A stretch of 64,000 bases of DNA from Latrodectus hesperus (lineage: Eukaryota; Arthropoda; Arachnida; Araneae; Theridiidae): positions 67,779,761 through 67,843,760 of the forward strand of contig CM075854.1 of assembly GCA_037975125.1 (NCBI GenBank), written 5' to 3'. The number at the start of each line of letters is the position of its first letter. Within the stretch, counting starts at the first letter, position 1. Made by a program: the position numbers and the translations under genes. This document shows, one piece after another, positions 59,525 through 64,000 of the stretch. The notes beneath the pieces are model-generated. The model was not told the origin of the DNA. It was given only the letters and a program-made list of their open reading frames with translations, and did not search any database.

Positions 59525-60555
59525 TTACAGATCGCCAAGGAGGTCTTGAGAGAGTTACCCTAAATTCTCGCTATGACGTCTGTTACCTTCATGTGTACCT
59601 CTATCTAATTTATCTATATATGTCCGATTCTGGAATCTGCTGTCATATTCTGGAGTCACTATATGAAACGCACTTCAATACCATTCAACGCTTGGGATAT
59701 TCTGTTTGTCTATTTAACCGTGCAATCTACGGCTGGGATTTTCTTCAAAAACGAAATACCATACAAAATTTTGGTAGCTTCAAAGAACTTCGGCTTGCTT
59801 TTTTTTCACCATTATAAAGGCGTATAAACTGAACTCGCTTTCTTAGTACATTATATGTCACCTAGTTTTGAACCTAAGTTTACCATCAACTTATCCTGCA
59901 AAATATGACAGAAACTTTCATACAAGAGTTTGTTGGGAGGATTTGACAAAGGCATTAGAATGTTCTTTGACCGGAATTGTGCCATAACGGTGACATACCG
60001 TTATAAGAGACCCAAAGCTCAGAACTCGCATGATGCGATAACTTTGCGGCACAGAAAATGCTTCACAAATTTTTTCAACTACTTCTGTTTTAGTAATTTT
60101 TTTACAAAAATCTTTTACCTCAAACTGTTTTACCCATTATTAGATTTTGTAAGGATGTGAAGTTTTTTTTTTGTTTGTTTGTTTGTTTTAAACAAAGTTT
60201 GTCCAAAAATGTCTTCCAAAGATTAAACAATAATGTTATGGGCTATTCCAAACCACAATAAGCTTTCTCTTACATGGTAGGCTGATTTTCACTCCCTCTC
60301 ATGCTATTGCTAAGTAAAACTTATGATTCTAGATTCAGAATTAATTTGTTTCAACAATATAAATCAATTATAGAATTTAAATTATGCTATTCTTTTTCCA
60401 CCCATTTAATATACACTAACTCTCATTGTAAGCAGTCTCCATGGTTGTAAAATAATATATATATGTAGTATTTTTTTGTATTTAAACGATAGCAAAAACA
60501 AAGTTGTATAAAAATTAATGCATACAGTACAGAATCAAATAAAAATAGGCTTTGT

Positions 60556-61600
60556 TCAACTCACAGTATCGTTACGCATGATAGTCTGTCCAAGAGGACG
60601 AACAAGCTGATGTTCTTTGACATGAAATATGCCCTCCCTTGCTTCGAAACGAATCTCCATACTTAACACCAGATTGTTAAGGCGTTTTTGATGTAAGAGT
60701 ACTCGTTTCTCAATAGCATCTAATTTAGTCGTGGATGTTCCCAGGAGAATGTAAAGAATGAATGAAAATGGTTTGGATTTAAAGCAAAAGAGTACGTTGG
60801 CCAATCCATTCGATTGAAGTCTTCTATTTTCAGTTACTGCTTAACAGCAGGAATTCGGTGTGGGCGTGCATTGCCATCCATAAAAAAAAGATGATTCATA
60901 AAACTCGGAACAGACACATATGAGGAAGAATCCCCTCCATACAATAACGATTTCCAATTACAGAATCTCTATCGAATACGTGGAACTCAATTCATCTGTT
61001 TAGCTTGCCAACACAGACGACTCATCTTTTGGTGATGTTACTGAGATGAAATCAATGGAGTTAAGGAGTGACTCACATCCTTAACTCCATTGATGAGGAC
61101 ACAAATTCAATGATGAGTTGTCAAGATTTTGCGCTCCTAGAGCATCACTGTAAAAACAGTTGCGTCGATCGCCAACTTTCATAGGGAATACAGCATTCAG
61201 AAGGGAGGGCGAATAGGCCACCTTTATAAAGGTGGCTGAACATAGTAAAGCGTGTCACTTGTCGCCTCATTGCTGAACAATGTCGTTGCTGATTGATTTC
61301 AGGCTCTTTTCGCCGGCAGGACGAGATATCAGTCATCGTCTACAGTTGCTATCCTAGAGTAATCACCACAACCTTTCTAACAGCTGTAGCTATAGCTTGA
61401 AAGACTTTTCAATTGCGTGAAACGACACTTTAGTTGATTCCGAATTTTTCAGCTACACTGCTGATCCTGCGCCCCTCCTTCAGTGCTCCGATCATTCTTC
61501 CATATGTGAAGTCATTCACGAAAGAACTCACTTGTAGCGAATGTCTGTAATTGCGTTTCCATCCTCTTTTATTTTAGCCATGAACTGCGCACGCCAGCCG
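60556..61600 (-). pseudogene. Tc1-like transposase remnant
   Basis: The minus strand reads, with many breaks: GRMIGALKEGRRISSVAEKF (first helix-turn-helix, about 61500-61440); SCRRKEPEINQQRHCSAMRR, then VTRFTMFSHLYKGGLFALP (second DNA-binding part, 61336-61145); MDGNARPHR at 60881-60855; NRMDWPTYSFALNPN; and the C-terminal LNNLVLSMEIRFEAREG. The order matches arthropod Tc1 transposases. The family has MDDN where MDGN stands here, so the second catalytic Asp is Gly. The terminal repeats could not be located. Confidence 0.7.
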
Positions 61601-61639
61601 CACGCGTTTTGCGTACGCTCACATTGACATATGCGTAAC

Positions 61640-63170
61640 CTAATGAATTGCGTGTTCATTGTACTGATCACAAGAACCTCTTTTCTGCAATTTCATGGCT
61701 ATTTATATTAAAAATTTACATTGTTGCTTAAGTTTTGCACACCATTATATGTATATAAACTGAGATATTTGTTAAAACATAACATTTTGAAGAAATAGAA
61801 AGTATGGTATTGATATAAAATTGCTGTAATTATGTATTCTTTTAACTAAAAATTCAAAATATGAATACGTACGAAATAATTAGGAATATGTTTAGCTGTT
61901 ATATTTCTTTTTGAAACAATCTTGGGATTATATAATCAGATAAAATTCTCTTAGTATTTAGGAATATATGATCCCATTCGTCAAATATACCATGAAAGTT
62001 CAACAAACGATTTCCCAAGCCATCTATTTTAGTGCAATTCAGGAAATCTAAGGGGTAAACTTAAAAAGTATTGGAGAGTGAAGCCAGTTGCCCCTTTTTA
62101 AATATTTGAGTTTAGCAACTGACACGCAACACTCGTATTCTGAATTAATCTTAATGGTGGGTTAAGGGTAAACGACAACTCTACAGTACTGAAAACATCT
62201 ACATCCTAAGATAAACTCTTCAATTTCAGAAAAACCATTGAAGTCAACATGTCGGGAGCAATTTTGATATTTTCCTCGTCATCATATCCCACTTTAGATT
62301 GATATAAAATATTGCATCTATCATGTTTTTATTTTTTTTAAAAAAAAGAAGCTTTTAGTAATTGTCTTTGAAATTTTAAATGGCGTACAAGTCATGGTTT
62401 AAATATAAAAATGTTTATAAGCACGCAAAATTAAATTGAGTTTTAAGCTATTAAAATGCAAAGAGCAACATTGTAAGAAATGCAGGTTTGTTTCAAAAGA
62501 TTTTTTCATTGGGCACCATGTATGTGATAGATTCGATATAAAATAATTTTTATGCACTGCGACTTAAATATTTTTCGATCCCTAAAATAATATTTCTGAC
62601 CTTTTCATATTTGCCCAAAACAGTCAAGCACTACCTATTTATTACTTATTTCCGATTTAAGAAGCACAGGATACAGAAATCCCGCACAATAAAACATACA
62701 TTTATCTCAACATTGTAATTATCGTAAGGTTCATAATTCTTAGAATCCCACACATTTACTACTCCCATTCTTCTTTAAAGCATTGATAAGTAACTTCCCC
62801 ATACTAATGTTTAAGTCGGAATATGTAGTGAATCGAATCATGATAGACATGCGTATTTAGCGCCACAATTGTTTAACACAATCACTGCCTTCTATCTGCA
62901 TCTTATGTGACCAGTTACGATTTTTGGCTGCGAGAAATCTTGAAGTCAGACAGTTTACCATTACTCTCTCAAATTCTGAAAGATGCTAGTCCTATTATAT
63001 ATTCATCACAAATGCTGCTGAAAAATAGACATTACATTGAACACATGTTGCTTAACTAGTAGACTTATCCTTATCTTACAAAATCTGGATTTGTTGCACA
63101 CTTATTTAAAAAATAACACATTTTACCTTCTATTAATTTCCGATTTATTTACTTTAATTTTTTACAGCAT
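61640..63170. other. Sequence between the Tc1 remnant and the last SINE
   Basis: No coding frame or recognised element. Part of it may belong to the Tc1 right end. Confidence 0.35.
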
Positions 63171-63184
63171 CAATTTCTATGCTA

Positions 63185-63370
63185 ATCGCTTGAGAGCGTA
63201 GGAGTGTGAGTTCGATTCCCACCATGGCCCTGGGTGTTTTCTTCGTTATCTTCTGTGGTTGTACATCTGTCATTGAGCTATTTGTCCTATTATCGACGAA
63301 GACTTACAAGCGAATCTCAAGAATCAAGCATACAAGTCTAAATATATGTAATGTAATAAATAAATTTCAA
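63185..63370 (+). repeat. tRNA-derived SINE
   Basis: TAATCGCTTGAGAGCGTAGG leads to B box GAGTTCGATTCCCACC (63210-63225), then a unique body ending in TAATGTAATAAATAAATTTC. The body differs from the other SINEs in the window. Confidence 0.6.
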
Positions 63371-64000
63371 TGCAACTAATAAAAGAAATTTTGTGTGTGT
63401 GAAGCGTATTACACAAATTCTTGTTTGCCTCTAATTTATCTCAACAAGCATTACCATAAGATTTCACTGGATGTCTTTGGAACACTCATTATTATCAAAA
63501 GAAAATAAGTTATAGTCATAGAACTAGAAGATTTTGTTTCTTCAGAACTAAACACTTCTCACTGACAAATTCATTAAATAACCACTTTTTGACATAGCTT
63601 GAATAAATTATTTCTATCATTGTTCATTTACTTTAAAATATTTCCATTTACTTATTTTTAAAATTTTTCATTTCCAAAGTATTATCTATTTTAATATCAA
63701 AACATTTATAACTATAAAATTCATACTGTGCTTAGCAACAGTATAAATGTTCAAAATATTTATTTTTAAATTTTCATTTATTAAAATAATTTTGACACCT
63801 AAAGAAAATTTAACTTTTTTGACCTATTGTATTCACTGACCATTTGCATATATAATTATTTTTCTAGATCATTGCATATTCTAATAAAACAATAGAATTT
63901 TAAATAATTATTTTAATGCAAAATTTTCGAATTTATTCAATAATCTTCGCGGCCTTAAATGCGAATTTTTGTTTTCGACAGTTTAAATGCATTTACATCA
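63371..64000. other. AT-rich end of window
   Basis: No feature seen. Confidence 0.45.

Larger units (their letters stand above)
56410..60540. other. Less AT-rich region with unrecognised short frames
   Basis: From about 56.75 kb the composition is more balanced than in the rest of the window, which suggests decayed inserted sequence. Open frames at 56814-57002 (+), 57778-57984 (+), 59593-59817 (+), 59930-60160 (+) and the minus frame near 59250-59520 have coding-like composition, but none matches a family I know. I assign no function. Confidence 0.3.

Overview
The window is eukaryotic nuclear DNA: very AT-rich, with long introns, (TA)n microsatellites, SINEs, LINE pieces and several DNA-transposon remnants. 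The gene content and TE types (mariner, Tc1, pogo/Tigger, PIF/Harbinger, hAT, jockey-like LINEs, tRNA-derived SINEs) point to an arthropod. A chelicerate, perhaps a spider, is my best guess, but this is inference and no species-level marker was seen.

One host gene can be supported. It is a plus-strand orthologue of the FER/FES (Fps85D) non-receptor tyrosine kinase, with 17 coding exons from 6094 to 50659. The exons join in phase into an 848-residue protein with the order F-BAR, coiled coil, SH2, kinase. An acceptor 14 bases before the ATG implies at least one upstream non-coding exon. The exception is coding exon 16, which is two bases short in a TC run near 48552-48560. As written, the sequence shifts frame in the kinase C-lobe and stops at 48588-48590, giving about 791 residues. 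Everything downstream is intact in the original frame, so this is an assembly indel, a null allele or a very young lesion.

The introns hold nearly everything else. Upstream of the ATG (1-6079) there are SINE pieces and a 910-bp pogo-like MITE. Intron 1 (6304-15259) has SINEs and a 393-bp tandem duplication carrying a short LINE tail. Intron 3 (15606-22033) has a small MITE, a Tigger remnant, a long (TA)n and a complete but dead mariner. Intron 4 has a second copy of the pogo-like MITE. Intron 6 has an 821-bp LINE deletion derivative with target-site duplications. Intron 9 (30298-38275) has a stack of elements: a LINE tail inside a PIF/Harbinger element that apparently sits inside another LINE. 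Intron 15 (44172-48495) has a hAT remnant and an unrecognised 171-bp retroposed insert with three short hairpins and a 15-bp target-site duplication.

Downstream of the stop (50660-64000) there is a likely 3'UTR start, a SINE, a stretch of unrecognised and less AT-rich sequence at about 56.7-60.5 kb, a dead Tc1-like transposase on the minus strand at 60.5-61.6 kb, and another SINE near 63.2 kb.

I found no new multi-gene system. The most notable items are the FER frameshift, the structured retroposon, the matched pair of pogo-like MITEs and the nested transposons with an antisense MADF exon.
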